Part shown: piece after piece, positions 50,194 through 59,524 of the stretch
Position numbering within the stretch: position 1 is the first letter of the stretch
Layout: every line of letters starts with the position of its first letter
Assembly: GCA_036675815.1 (NCBI GenBank)
Contig: JAKFEE010000059.1
Span: forward strand, 55,784 to 119,783
Length of the DNA: 64,000 nucleotides
Origin: JAKFEE01 sp036675815
Lineage (GTDB): Bacteria; Pseudomonadota; Alphaproteobacteria; Rhodospirillales; Magnetospirillaceae
Direction: 5' to 3'
Position numbers and translations under genes: made by a program
The notes under the pieces: generated by a model
Told to the model about the DNA's origin: nothing
Databases searched by the model: none
The model's input: the letters and a program-made list of their open reading frames with translations, nothing else

Positions 50194-51327
50194 ATGCGCC
50201 GGCTCGCGTTTGCCCTGGCGCTGACGCTCGTCGCCGGCCCTGCCCCGGCGGTCACCGTCGAGCGGGCCGGCGAACTCGAAACGGTGGCCGCCTGGCGCGA
50301 CGCCTGCACCAAGCAGGACGTGCCCGACATCCCGGCGCGCGCCTTCCGCGATGCCGGCGGCACCGTTCACCTCGTCGCGACGCACAGGGCGGCGCGCGCC
50401 CTCACCGGCGCCTCACTCGACAGCGTGGCGCGCCATTGCGCTGTGATCTTTGAGGGGCACGGCCGCGACGATCCGGGACTGCACGACGACCGCAGCTGGC
50501 TGTCGTCGTTCCACACCCTTGACGGCAAGACGGTGTTCGCCCTGGTCAGCAACGAGTTCCACGGCCAGCGCCGGCCACGACTGTGCCCGTCGGGCGAGTA
50601 CATGCGCTGCTGGCGCAACAGCGTCACCGCAGCCGTCTCCACCGACGGCGGCCAGAGCTTCCGCCTGGCGGCGGCGCCGCCGGCACACGCGGTGGCGACA
50701 TTGCCCTACCCTTACGCCGGCGACGTCGGCAAGCGCACCGGCTATTTCGCCCCGACCAACATCATTCGCCGCGGCGACCATTGGTACGTCTTCGTCTGGG
50801 CCGAGCGCTACAAATCCCAGCGGCGCGGCGCCTGCCTGCTGCGGACCGACAACCTGGCCGACCCGCACGCCTGGCGCGCCTGGGACGGCCGCGCCTTTTC
50901 CGTGCGCTTCGCCGACGGCATCCGCACCCCCGCGGTTGCCGCAGACGCCCACACCTGCGCCCCGGTGGCGCCCCAGACGCTGAGCGGCACCGTGCGCAGC
51001 CTGGCCGTCCACCGGCCGAGCGGCAAGGTCATCGCCACCATGGCCACGGTCCGCGACGGCGTGGCGGGGATCTGGGCCACCACTTCGAGCGACCTGCTCA
51101 ACTGGTCCGCCCCGCAGCTCGTGTGGCAGGTGCCGCTGCTGTTCCGCTATGGCTGCGGCGACAAGGCCGCCTTCGATTACCCCGCCCTGCTCGCCCCCGA
51201 CAGCCATAGCCTGACGTTCGAGGACGTCGGCACGCACGCCTACCTCTATATGACCCGCCTTAATCTCGCCGGCTGCAAGGTCGGCTGGGACCGCGACCTC
51301 GTGCGCCTGCCGGTCCGCATCGAATGA
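50194..51327 (+). CDS. Secreted beta-propeller-like protein of unknown function
   Basis: This 377-residue protein has a signal peptide (residues 1-19, AFALALTLVAGPAPA). It contains Asp/Trp-rich phrases such as DDRSWLSSFHTLDGKTVFAL, VSTDGGQSFRLAAAP and ATTSSDLLNWSAPQLVWQVP, which resemble the Asp-box and blade patterns of GH43/sialidase propellers, plus six cysteines. It is two bases after the previous stop and overlaps the next gene by four bases, so the three form an operon. It may handle or modify extracellular glycan. Confidence 0.6.
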   Translation: MRRLAFALALTLVAGPAPAVTVERAGELETVAAWRDACTKQDVPDIPARAFRDAGGTVHLVATHRAARALTGASLDSVARHCAVIFEGHGRDDPGLHDDRSWLSSFHTLDGKTVFALVSNEFHGQRRPRLCPSGEYMRCWRNSVTAAVSTDGGQSFRLAAAPPAHAVATLPYPYAGDVGKRTGYFAPTNIIRRGDHWYVFVWAERYKSQRRGACLLRTDNLADPHAWRAWDGRAFSVRFADGIRTPAVAADAHTCAPVAPQTLSGTVRSLAVHRPSGKVIATMATVRDGVAGIWATTSSDLLNWSAPQLVWQVPLLFRYGCGDKAAFDYPALLAPDSHSLTFEDVGTHAYLYMTRLNLAGCKVGWDRDLVRLPVRIE

Positions 51328-52052
51328 GGCAAGACGCAGGAACCCTCATGTCGGCCGACGCCCTTGCCTTGGCCGAAGACGGCGCCATCGGCGACCGTCT
51401 CGCCCGCAACACCGAACACCTGATCTTCGAGGACTCCCCGACGAACAAGCTGTTGATCGTCTTCGCCTACATCAATCAGCCCATCGGCACGGGCTCGCAC
51501 GCGTCGTTCCTGGCCGGCACCGGGTGCAAGAAGCTGTTTCTCAATCCGGGCCGCAACCATTGGTACCAGGACGGCGTACCCGGCGTCTGCCGCGACTTCG
51601 ACGGCCTGATCGCCTTCGCCGCCGCGGTGCGTAGCCGCTTTCCCGACCATGAGATCCTGTGCCTCGGCCATTCCATGGGCGCCTTCGCCGCCTTGGGCGT
51701 CGGCGTCGCCATCGGCGCCCAGCGGGTGCTGGCCTCGGTCCCCGAACTCGAGGTCAACCTGCCGGGCAGCGTCAGCATCCATCACATGGCCGGCGTGCCG
51801 GTTCAGCACGGCGACCTGTCGGCGCTGCTGCAAGGCAACAAGGAAACGCACATCACCGCCATCGTCGGCCGGCAAAACCCGTTCGACATGGCAATGGCGG
51901 CGCGCCTGGCCGCGATGCCTTTGGTCGAGATCGTCGAGATCGATAGCGACCATTCGACCTTTCCCTACCTGCGCGACATGGGGAAATTGAAAGGCGTCAT
52001 GACGCGGTTCGTTGCCGACGAGGCGCTCGCCCCCTGGCTCGCCGGCTGCTGA
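51324..52052 (+). CDS. Alpha/beta-hydrolase-like protein
   Basis: This 242-residue protein has a nucleophile elbow GHSMG (about residue 115) in EILCLGHSMGAFAALGVGV, a downstream Asp/His area ending EIDSDHSTFPYLRDMGKLKG, and LLIVFAYINQPIGTGSHASF near the start. It resembles hydrolases encoded in polysaccharide loci. A second ATG at 51348 is possible. No signal peptide is seen. Confidence 0.65.
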   Translation: MRQDAGTLMSADALALAEDGAIGDRLARNTEHLIFEDSPTNKLLIVFAYINQPIGTGSHASFLAGTGCKKLFLNPGRNHWYQDGVPGVCRDFDGLIAFAAAVRSRFPDHEILCLGHSMGAFAALGVGVAIGAQRVLASVPELEVNLPGSVSIHHMAGVPVQHGDLSALLQGNKETHITAIVGRQNPFDMAMAARLAAMPLVEIVEIDSDHSTFPYLRDMGKLKGVMTRFVADEALAPWLAGC

Positions 52053-52149
52053 AGCCCGCACGCGGCGCGGCAGAAAACAGCCGACGGCGCGGAACCGGGC
52101 GCCCCGCCGCCTGTTGGTGCAACGGACTGGCGCACTGGGAGGCAGGGGA

Positions 52150-52608
52150 ATGGCGTTGGCGCGTGTGGCACCCCTGATCGCCGCCGTTCTCGCCGGCTGT
52201 GCCGGGCAACGCGCGCCGCTGACGGTCCCGCCGCAGGCGCAAGAGAGGCTTGGCTCGGTGGACTGGACCCGCGCCGATACCATCCATGTGCCCTTGGCGG
52301 AATTCCGCATCGGCCCGAGCCCGCTGGTCCTGACGCAAGGGCGCCCCTATCGCCTGCACATCGAGAATCACGGGAGCATCAACCACAACTTCGACGCGCC
52401 GGAATTTCTGCAGGCCGCCATGCTGCGCCCCGATGGCGCGGCGGAGGCGGCTCGCGCCACCGGTGGCCGGATCGACGTTGCCGCGGGCCAGGCGACGGAT
52501 CTTTATGTGGTGCCCCTGCGCAGCGGCACCTTTTCCGTCGAGTGCTCGCGCGCCCTGCATGCCACGCTGGGCAAGGCCGGCGACATCGTGGTGCGGGCGC
52601 CGTCATGA
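52150..52608 (+). CDS. Cupredoxin-like lipoprotein
   Basis: This 152-residue protein has a lipobox (IAAVLAGCAG, Cys17) for outer- or inner-membrane attachment. Candidate type I copper ligands are His in NHGSINHNFDAPEF and the Cys and His in VECSRALHATLGKAG. It may be a periplasmic electron carrier or copper-binding protein. AGGGGA is next to the ATG at 52150. It overlaps the DUF72 gene by four bases. Confidence 0.7.
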   Translation: MALARVAPLIAAVLAGCAGQRAPLTVPPQAQERLGSVDWTRADTIHVPLAEFRIGPSPLVLTQGRPYRLHIENHGSINHNFDAPEFLQAAMLRPDGAAEAARATGGRIDVAAGQATDLYVVPLRSGTFSVECSRALHATLGKAGDIVVRAPS

Positions 52609-53366
52609 GCGGCCGCATCCACGTGGGTGTGGGCGGCTGGACCTACGCCCCCTGGCGCGGGGTGTTCTACCCCGAGGCGCTGCCGCACGGTCGCGAACTC
52701 GAATTCGCCAGCCGTCACCTCACCTCCATCGAGATCAACGGCACCTTCTATTCCCGCTTCAAGCCCGCCAACTGGGAAAAATGGCGCGACCAGACGCCCG
52801 AGGGCTTCGTCTTCGCGGTCAAGGGCTCGCGCTACTGCACCAACCGGCGCGACCTGGCCCTGGCCGAGGACGCCCTCGCCGGTTTCTTCGCCCAGGGGAT
52901 GGCGCGGCTGGGGGGGCGGCTGGGGCCGATCAACTGGCAGCTTGCGGCAGGCAAGAAATTCGACCCCGACGACATCGAGGCCTTCCTGGGCCTGCTGCCG
53001 CGCCGACTCGAAGGGCTGAGCCTGCGCCACGCCATCGAGGTGCGCCACCCGAGCTTCGTCGACGAGCGCTTCCATGCGATGGCGCGGCGCCACAACGTGG
53101 CCATCGTCTTCGCCGACCACGACAGCTTTCCCGGCATCGACGAGGCGACGGCGGACTTCACCTATGCGCGGCTGATGCGGGGCCGGGAGGACATCGAAAG
53201 CGGCTATGCGGGCGCCGACCTCGACCGCTGGGCGGAGCGCGCCCGAAACTGGGCCCAGCGCGGCGACACCTTCGTCTATTTCATCTCGGGGGGCAAGCTA
53301 CGCGCACCGGCCGCGGCCCAGGCGCTGATCGAGCGGGTGAAGACGGCGGCGATACCGCAGCCATGA
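52605..53366 (+). CDS. DUF72 family protein
   Basis: This 253-residue TIM-barrel protein has the DUF72 phrases VGVGGWTYAPWRGVFYPE, SIEINGTFYSRFKPANWEKW, FVFAVKGSRYCTNRR and EVRHPSFVDERF. The molecular function of the family is unknown. It overlaps the cupredoxin gene (ATGA) and converges with the FNR-type regulator. Confidence 0.88.
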   Translation: MSGRIHVGVGGWTYAPWRGVFYPEALPHGRELEFASRHLTSIEINGTFYSRFKPANWEKWRDQTPEGFVFAVKGSRYCTNRRDLALAEDALAGFFAQGMARLGGRLGPINWQLAAGKKFDPDDIEAFLGLLPRRLEGLSLRHAIEVRHPSFVDERFHAMARRHNVAIVFADHDSFPGIDEATADFTYARLMRGREDIESGYAGADLDRWAERARNWAQRGDTFVYFISGGKLRAPAAAQALIERVKTAAIPQP

Positions 53367-53370
53367 CGCC

Positions 53371-54039
53371 TCAGCGGTCGCCGGCGACATAGGAATCCCA
53401 GCCGTCGTTCACCTCGATCCGGCGCCCGGCGAGGACGACGATGCCGGCGTCGCGCAGGCGCCGCAGCGCCCGCGACAGGCTTTCGGGGGTGACGCCGATG
53501 ATCCGGGCGATGTCGCGCTGCGGGAACGGCGTGATCACCTGGAAGCCGGCGGGCGTCGGCTCCACCCCCTGGCGGTAGGCCAGCCATTCGAGGAAACGCA
53601 GGGTCTTGGCGGCGCAGTTCTGCGTCACCAGGCCGAGGATGCGGTCGTTGGCGTCGCGCAGGGTCCGGGCCATGCTGAGTTGCAGCGCCGCGCCCAGGCG
53701 CGGCTCGCGCCGCACCAGCTGACGCAGCAGGTCTCCCGGGATGTGCTTGAGCGTACACGGCCCGATGGCGACGGCGCTGCTCGAACGCGGCTCCCCACTG
53801 ATGAACGAGCGGTAGCCGAACACGCCCCGGGCCGCCACCAGCCGGGTCAGGGCCAGATCGCCTTCGGCCGTATAGGCCTGCAGGCTGACGAAGCCGTCGA
53901 GCACCTGCCAGATGCCGTCGGCCACTTCGCCCATGCCATAGATCTGCTGGCCGTTGAGGACGGCAATGCGATTCGAGCAGGTGATGGTCAGGCAATCGGC
54001 AGCCTGGCGGCAATTGCCACACTCCCGGGACATCCTCAT
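53371..54039 (-). CDS. Crp/Fnr-family regulator with N-terminal cysteine cluster
   Basis: This 222-residue protein has Cys7, Cys10, Cys16 and Cys21 in the pattern CX2CX5CX4C, and another Cys in GPCTLKHIP that could complete an FNR-like 4Fe-4S site. A cyclic-nucleotide-binding fold follows, then a C-terminal helix-turn-helix with FPQRDIARIIGVTPESLSRA. Glu and Ser-Arg in the recognition helix are those expected to read TTGAT half-sites. It is divergent from a hemerythrin gene, with an FNR-like box between them, and is the best candidate reader of the perfect box at 60194. Confidence 0.85.
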   Translation of the reverse strand: MRMSRECGNCRQAADCLTITCSNRIAVLNGQQIYGMGEVADGIWQVLDGFVSLQAYTAEGDLALTRLVAARGVFGYRSFISGEPRSSSAVAIGPCTLKHIPGDLLRQLVRREPRLGAALQLSMARTLRDANDRILGLVTQNCAAKTLRFLEWLAYRQGVEPTPAGFQVITPFPQRDIARIIGVTPESLSRALRRLRDAGIVVLAGRRIEVNDGWDSYVAGDR

Positions 54040-54266
54040 CGCCAGCCTCGCGAATGCGTCTTAGCTGCGCTCCATCATCGTGGTGCCGGACGGATTACGG
54101 CAAACGAAAACTGCACGCTCCCGGATCGGTGAGCCTGCGAAAGAGGATTAGCGCCGTTCACGACGGATATTTCGCGCTGCACAGTAAAACCGCAAGTTTC
54201 AACGTAACGATGGTGGCCGTCCCATTATCCAAGGTCAACACCCGGTCGAGTGGCGTCATGGCAGTA

Positions 54267-54280
54267 TTGTCGGCAATCAA
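54267..54280. promoter_or_regulatory. FNR-like box before the hemerythrin gene
   Basis: TTGTC-GGCA-ATCAA matches TTGAT-N4-ATCAA at eight of ten positions. Its centre is only 28 bases from the first ATG, so either the true start is the later ATG at 54314 or the box represses. The rest of 54040-54301 shows no gene. Confidence 0.45.
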
Positions 54281-54301
54281 CGAACAGCACGTGGGGAACC
54301 G

Positions 54302-54820
54302 ATGTCCTGCCTCATGGCCAATTGCGCCGATTGCGAGCACGCCGCCCTCGACTGCGTCTTTGCCGCCCACGACCATCACCTTGCGGCGTGTGACGAGCTC
54401 GAGGCCTTTTGCACCGACCCCGATCAGTGGGACGACGCAGCCCGCGCGCGGCGGCTGCATCGTTTTCTCACCGTCAACGTCCTCGCGCACATGGCCGACG
54501 AGGACGACGACCTGCTGCCGCTCCTGCTGCGGCGTGGATGGGCCGACGACAGTGAGGCTTCCCTCGCCAGCCTCGCCGCCGATCATCGGCGCGAGCGCCT
54601 GAGCATCGCCAACTTGGCCCGCGAGCTGGCCCATATCGAGGCCGGCGTCGGCGTCGCCCGGCCGGCGGCACTACTGGTCGGCGGCATCGCCTTCGCCCAC
54701 AACTACCGCAAGCACGTCGCCATCGAGGATCAGTCGCTGCGCCGGATCGCCGCCGAATTGTCGCGCCACGACCACGACACCCTCCGCGACTCGATGCGGC
54801 GGCGCCGCACCGGGCGTTGA
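54302..54820 (+). CDS. Hemerythrin-domain protein
   Basis: This 172-residue protein has diiron-site candidates His in CVFAAHDHHLAACDELE, His-X3-Glu in LAHMADEDDDLLP, His in AADHRRERL and His-X4-Glu-Asp in YRKHVAIEDQSL. Bacterial hemerythrins of this type bind NO/O2 or help repair iron sites. The N-terminus is Cys-rich (MSCLMANCADC). The FNR-type regulator is its divergent neighbour. Confidence 0.8.
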   Translation: MSCLMANCADCEHAALDCVFAAHDHHLAACDELEAFCTDPDQWDDAARARRLHRFLTVNVLAHMADEDDDLLPLLLRRGWADDSEASLASLAADHRRERLSIANLARELAHIEAGVGVARPAALLVGGIAFAHNYRKHVAIEDQSLRRIAAELSRHDHDTLRDSMRRRRTGR

Positions 54821-54837
54821 GGCGGCGGGCCGGGGGC

Positions 54838-55806
54838 CTATCCGGCCCCGGCCACCCTCTGCCAGACCTCGGAGAGATCGTCCCAGGCCTGGACATGGCT
54901 CACCCGGTCTTCCAGCATCTGCAGCGCCAGGCCGTCGGCGAAATCCAGGGCGCCGCCCTGGAACCTGGTGAAGAACCGGCGCGCGCATCCCTGGATATGC
55001 CGCTGCCCCGCATAGCCGCGCGCCATCATCAGCAGGTCGTAGCCGACGAAGTGCTCACGCGCTTTCTCCCAGTCGAGAAAGACGGCGCCGCCAGGGCCAA
55101 CCGCCACGTTGGAGGCCGACAGATCGCCGTGGCACAAGCTGACGGCGACCTGCGGGTTGCGCTCGATCAACGCCCTCAGATGGGCGACGAGCGGAAGGCC
55201 GTGGTCGGTGTCGGCGAGAACGGCACGGCTATCCGCGGGCAGCAGCGACGACAACGGCCGGCGGTCGAGGCCGAAGTGCTGGATCAGGCGGGAGAGCGGC
55301 GCGGCGATGTCCTGCTCGAACCGATCGCCGTCGCGGCGGACATTCCATCGACGGCCGTGGACGAGCTCTTCCTCCATCATCAAATAGCCGCCATGGCGGC
55401 CCAGCGTGTGCACCCGCGGGAAAGCGATGCCCGAGCCCGGCAGGACGTCCCGGCGCACCCGCACCTCGTTCTCGGTGCTGCCGCCGTAGCGGCTGTCGAC
55501 CGCCACCACCTTGTAGGAGCGGTCGCGGCGCAGGTCGAAGGCGCGCAGCCTGGTGCCACCGAGGTTGATCTGAAGGCAGTCGGCCGAGGTCGGCAGCGCG
55601 TACTGCTCGTTGCGCCAGGTCGCCAGCCACAACTGCAGCAGGCGACGACGCGAAAACGCCGGCATCCCCGCCGGCGCGAAACCGCCCCACGGCAGCCGGC
55701 GCACCGCCGCCGTGTTCGCCAGCCACGTCTTGCGTCGGACGAACCTCGCCTGGGCCTGCGGGTAGAAATAGCCGATCTCGTTCAGGATCGGAAAGGAGGC
55801 GGTCAT
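54838..55806 (-). CDS. Lipopolysaccharide/aminoglycoside kinase-like phosphotransferase
   Basis: This 322-residue kinase-fold protein carries the catalytic loop CHGDLSASNV and metal-binding LDWEKAREHFVGYDLLMMAR, plus TENEVRVRRDVLPG (likely Glu-Lys pair region) and YLMMEEELVHG (hinge). It probably phosphorylates a sugar or a lipid-linked glycan. The start is ATG 55806. Confidence 0.65.
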   Translation of the reverse strand: MTASFPILNEIGYFYPQAQARFVRRKTWLANTAAVRRLPWGGFAPAGMPAFSRRRLLQLWLATWRNEQYALPTSADCLQINLGGTRLRAFDLRRDRSYKVVAVDSRYGGSTENEVRVRRDVLPGSGIAFPRVHTLGRHGGYLMMEEELVHGRRWNVRRDGDRFEQDIAAPLSRLIQHFGLDRRPLSSLLPADSRAVLADTDHGLPLVAHLRALIERNPQVAVSLCHGDLSASNVAVGPGGAVFLDWEKAREHFVGYDLLMMARGYAGQRHIQGCARRFFTRFQGGALDFADGLALQMLEDRVSHVQAWDDLSEVWQRVAGAG

Positions 55807-55876
55807 CGTCGCATCGCCCGAGGTTGGGAAGCCGACCCTAGCCCAATTGCCGTGCAGGACCAAGGGCACGTCTGGC

Positions 55877-57031
55877 TCACTTGGCCGGCGCCACCGCCTG
55901 CTCGCCCTCCAGTTCCATACGTAGCGCCAGATAGTTCATCAGGTCGCGCAGCGACAGCACGCCGACCAGCCGCTGGCCGCGGACGACGAACAGCCGGCTG
56001 CGGCCGGTGCGCTGCATCTGGCGCAGCGCCTTGGCCGCCTCGGCATCCTCGGCCACGGTGTTGTCGGGGCCGCACTGGTCCATGACGGCGCCGACATTGC
56101 TCAGCGCGCGGTGCTCGGCATCGAGAGTCTTGACCCGCTCGATCGAGATGCAGCCGACCAGCCGGCCGTCGACGGCGACGGGAAAGCTCTTGAAATAATG
56201 GTGATAGAAATAGTCCTCGATCAGGCGGTCGAGCGGCAGCTCCGGCGTCACCGCCACCGGCTCGCGGCGCATGAAGCGGCTGACCGGCTCGCTCGACAGC
56301 GCCGCCCGCGCGACCTGCTCCTGATAGCCCTGCGTCGCCGCGGCACGGATGAACATGCCGATCAACAGCCACCACAGGCCCATGATCGGGCTGCCGGTGA
56401 GGAAGGCGAACACGCCCAGCGCCATCAGCAGGAAGGCCATCAGCGAACCGGCGCCGGCGGCGATGCGAGTGGCGCGGACGATGTCGCGCGTCCACAGCCA
56501 CAGCCCGGCGCGCAGCACGCGGCCGCCGTCCAGCGGATAGGCCGGAATCATGTTAAACACCACCAGCACCAGGTTGATGAAGGCAAGATAGCCGGCCACC
56601 ACCGCCAGCGGATGCCCGCCGCCTAGCATGGCGGTGAGCCCCTCGGCGACCAGATAGAACAACCCGGCGATGACGACGCTGGTCGCCGGGCCGGCCAGCG
56701 CCATCCACAACTCGCCCCACGGGCTCGATGGCTCTTCGCTCATCTCGGCGACACCGCCGAAGGCGAACAGGGTGATGCCCTTGATCGGCATGTCATAGCC
56801 GCGCGCCACTATGGAATGGGCAAATTCGTGGACGACGATCGAGGCGGCCAGGCCGATCAGACCGATCACCGCCATCCACCAGTAGGCCACCGGCGACAAG
56901 CCCGGCGCCACCACCGGGAAGTAGCCGGCGGCGAGGCTCCAGACGATCAACACCGCCAGCAGCAGCCAGCTCGCATCGATCTGCACCTTGAAGCCGTAGA
57001 GCTCGAACAATGTGATGCGGTGCGCGAACAT
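55877..57031 (-). CDS. Site-2 protease family metalloprotease with CBS pair
   Basis: This 384-residue membrane protein has the zinc motif HEFAH (about residue 68), the second motif NMIPAYPLDGGRVLR with its Asp ligand, and six spans. Two CBS domains follow (about 250-375; FMRREPVAVTPELPLDRLIE, MDQCGPDNTVAEDAEA). It belongs to the group of SpoIVFB-like proteases with CBS. Substrate unknown. A 375-base AT-richer gap precedes it. Confidence 0.88.
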   Translation of the reverse strand: MFAHRITLFELYGFKVQIDASWLLLAVLIVWSLAAGYFPVVAPGLSPVAYWWMAVIGLIGLAASIVVHEFAHSIVARGYDMPIKGITLFAFGGVAEMSEEPSSPWGELWMALAGPATSVVIAGLFYLVAEGLTAMLGGGHPLAVVAGYLAFINLVLVVFNMIPAYPLDGGRVLRAGLWLWTRDIVRATRIAAGAGSLMAFLLMALGVFAFLTGSPIMGLWWLLIGMFIRAAATQGYQEQVARAALSSEPVSRFMRREPVAVTPELPLDRLIEDYFYHHYFKSFPVAVDGRLVGCISIERVKTLDAEHRALSNVGAVMDQCGPDNTVAEDAEAAKALRQMQRTGRSRLFVVRGQRLVGVLSLRDLMNYLALRMELEGEQAVAPAK

Positions 57032-57406
57032 GCCGTGCTTGCTCCCTGTGTCTCGGCCCGCGGCGGCGCATGCGGCGCCGATCGGTCATGGCGGACTCCG
57101 CCAAGGATCGACGCCATCGGGTGAGTACGGCACTTACATAAATCAAGTTGCGGGTACGGTCGAAAAAGCGCCGGAACAGCAAACCGTCGCCGGACATACT
57201 CGACAAATGCAACGCAAAGTTGAAAATAATGCAACCGCAGCCGTTGACACCGCCAGACGACGGCCAAGCAGAAAATCGCCGACGATTACTGGACAACGGT
57301 AAGAAAGCGTTAACCGGCCTTTCTTCGACGTGCTTGGCCGCTCTTGACTTCACGCAAACCCTTAGGCATTTTTTGAAAGTAAACAAATTGCAGTCAAATA
57401 CATTAC
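57032..57406. other. Divergent promoter region between site-2 protease and GGDEF-EAL gene
   Basis: No gene is supported. The GC content falls and several short AT-rich elements appear (ACTTACATAAATCAAG, TTTTTTGAAAGTAAAC, TTGCAGTCAAATACATTAC next to the ATG at 57407). TTGACTTCACGCAA at 57342-57355 has the TTG-N8-CAA shape of a Crp/Fnr-type site, but this could be chance. Confidence 0.45.
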
Positions 57407-59512
57407 ATGGCCGAACGTTTCTCTCCTGTTGGTGAAGAGTGGTTTCGCGGAATATTCGAGGCATCGCCCGATCCCGCCTGGATCATAGAAAATCGGCGTT
57501 TCATCGACTGCAACCGGGCGGCGGTATCGACCTTGCGCTACCCGGACAAGAGAGCGCTGCTCGGCGCTCATCCAAAGGACCTGTCGCCCGAATTGCAGCC
57601 CTGTGGCGAGGCATCGGCGGCTAAGGCCAAGCACATGATCGGCCTGGCCGAGGAGCGGGGTAGCCACCGTTTCGAGTGGACCCATCGGCGGGCCGACGGC
57701 AGCCTGTTTCCGACCGAGGTCACCCTGTCCGCCATCACCCTGTTGGACCGCGCCGTCGTCTATTGCTCGTGGCGCGACCTGTCGGACCATGATCGGATGG
57801 CGCAGGCGTTGCGGGAAAGCGAGCAGCGGTTCCGCGATTTCACCTTCGCCAGCGCCGACTGGATCTGGGAAGTCGATGCCCGCGGGCGATTCACCTATGT
57901 CGCCGGGAACGTCGAGTCGGTGTTGGGGTACACGCCGGCCGAACTGATCGGCCGCACCCCCTTCGACATCATGCCACTCGAGGAAGCCCGGCGGGTGCGG
58001 CGCCTGATGAAGGACATCGCGCGGCACCAGCGGTCTTTCTCCGATTTGCACAATGTCAACCTGCACAAGCACGGCCGGCTGCGCCATTCGGTGACGAACG
58101 GCATGCCGATCCGCGACGCGAGCGGCGCAGTGATCGGATACCGCGGCATCGATCGCGACACAACCGCGCTGCGCGAGCGCGACGAGAAGATCCTCAGGCT
58201 CGCCTATTACGATGCCCTGACCGGCTTGCCCAACCGCATCCTGCTCGAGGACCGGGTGGCACAGGCGCTTGCCGCCGCACGACGCAACCAGCTGCGCACC
58301 GCCCTGCTGTTCCTCGATCTCGACCGGTTCAAGGTGGTCAACGACAGCCTCGGCCATGACATCGGCGACCAGTTGCTGGTCATCATGAGCAAGCGCATGC
58401 AGTCGGTGCTGCGCGCCAGCGACACCCTGGCGCGGTTGGGCGGCGACGAGTTCGTGGTGGTGCTGGGCGACGTCAAGGACGCGGCCGCCATCGCCGCCGT
58501 CGCCGAGAAGATCATCGCCGAGGTCGCGCGCCCGGTGAGCCTGCAGGGCCAGGAGTTCAACATCGGCGTCAGCATCGGCGCGGCGATCGGCCCCGATGAC
58601 GGCGACAATTTCCCCAGCCTGCTGAAGCGGGCCGACATCGCCATGTACCGGGCCAAGGCCGACGGCAAGTCGACCCTGCGCCTGTTCGACGGCAGCATGA
58701 AAGCCCAGGTGATGCGCCACCTGCACCTCGAGGGCCGGCTGCGCAAGGCCATCGACAACGGCGATGTCGACCTGCACTACCAGCCCAAGATCCGCCTGCC
58801 TGGCGGCAGCGTCCCGGGGGTCGAGGCGCTGATCCGGTGGCGACTGGATGGCGCCTTGGTGCCCGCGCCCCTCGTCATATCCGTCGCGGATGAAGGCGGG
58901 CTGATCGGGGCTCTCGGCGACCTGGTGCTGTCCAAGACTCTCGATCAGGTCCGCACATGGAAAGCCGCCGGCCTGCCGGCGCCGCGCACCGCCGTCAATT
59001 TTTCGGCCCACCAGTTCAGCAGTGCCCAACTGGTCGATCGCATGGTGCGCGCCGTGGGCGACCGCGGCCTGGCGCCCCAGGATCTCGAGGTCGAATTGAC
59101 CGAGTCGGTGCTGATGGCCGATCAGGCGTGCGACATCGTCGACCGGCTGCATGCCGCCGGCTTCCTGCTCACCCTCGACGACTTTGGCACCGGCTATTCA
59201 TCGCTCGGCTATCTCAAGCGATTGCCGATCCATACGATCAAGATCGACCGCTCGTTCATTCGCGACATTGCCTCCGACCACCGCAGCGCCGCGCTGGTCG
59301 AGGCCATACTGGCCATCGGCCGCTCACTCGGCCTCGAGGTCGTGGCGGAGGGTGTCGAGACCAGGGAGCAATTGCGTTTCCTCGTCGATCGCGACTGCAC
59401 GCTGTTTCAAGGGCACCTGTTTTCACGGCCGCTGGCCGCCGATGCCCTGCAGCAGTTGCTGCAGCGAGGCCCCGAGGCTTTCAATTTTCTGGCGGGCGCC
59501 GGCTGCGCGTAA
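57407..59512 (+). CDS. PAS-PAS-GGDEF-EAL cyclic-di-GMP protein
   Basis: This 701-residue protein has two PAS domains (about 8-130, 138-265; WIWEVDARGRFTYVAGNVES, VLGYTPAELIGRTPFDIMP), GGDEF (270-430) with intact RLGGDEF and the I-site RxxD (RASD) before it, and EAL (440-690) with VEALIRW (EALIRW), ELTES, DDFGTGYSSLGYL, IKIDRSF and VAEGVETREQL all intact. It could both make and degrade cyclic-di-GMP. No membrane segment is seen. Compare the degenerate EAL of the protein at 33172-35367. Confidence 0.92.
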   Translation: MAERFSPVGEEWFRGIFEASPDPAWIIENRRFIDCNRAAVSTLRYPDKRALLGAHPKDLSPELQPCGEASAAKAKHMIGLAEERGSHRFEWTHRRADGSLFPTEVTLSAITLLDRAVVYCSWRDLSDHDRMAQALRESEQRFRDFTFASADWIWEVDARGRFTYVAGNVESVLGYTPAELIGRTPFDIMPLEEARRVRRLMKDIARHQRSFSDLHNVNLHKHGRLRHSVTNGMPIRDASGAVIGYRGIDRDTTALRERDEKILRLAYYDALTGLPNRILLEDRVAQALAAARRNQLRTALLFLDLDRFKVVNDSLGHDIGDQLLVIMSKRMQSVLRASDTLARLGGDEFVVVLGDVKDAAAIAAVAEKIIAEVARPVSLQGQEFNIGVSIGAAIGPDDGDNFPSLLKRADIAMYRAKADGKSTLRLFDGSMKAQVMRHLHLEGRLRKAIDNGDVDLHYQPKIRLPGGSVPGVEALIRWRLDGALVPAPLVISVADEGGLIGALGDLVLSKTLDQVRTWKAAGLPAPRTAVNFSAHQFSSAQLVDRMVRAVGDRGLAPQDLEVELTESVLMADQACDIVDRLHAAGFLLTLDDFGTGYSSLGYLKRLPIHTIKIDRSFIRDIASDHRSAALVEAILAIGRSLGLEVVAEGVETREQLRFLVDRDCTLFQGHLFSRPLAADALQQLLQRGPEAFNFLAGAGCA

Positions 59513-59524
59513 GCGCCGGCCCGA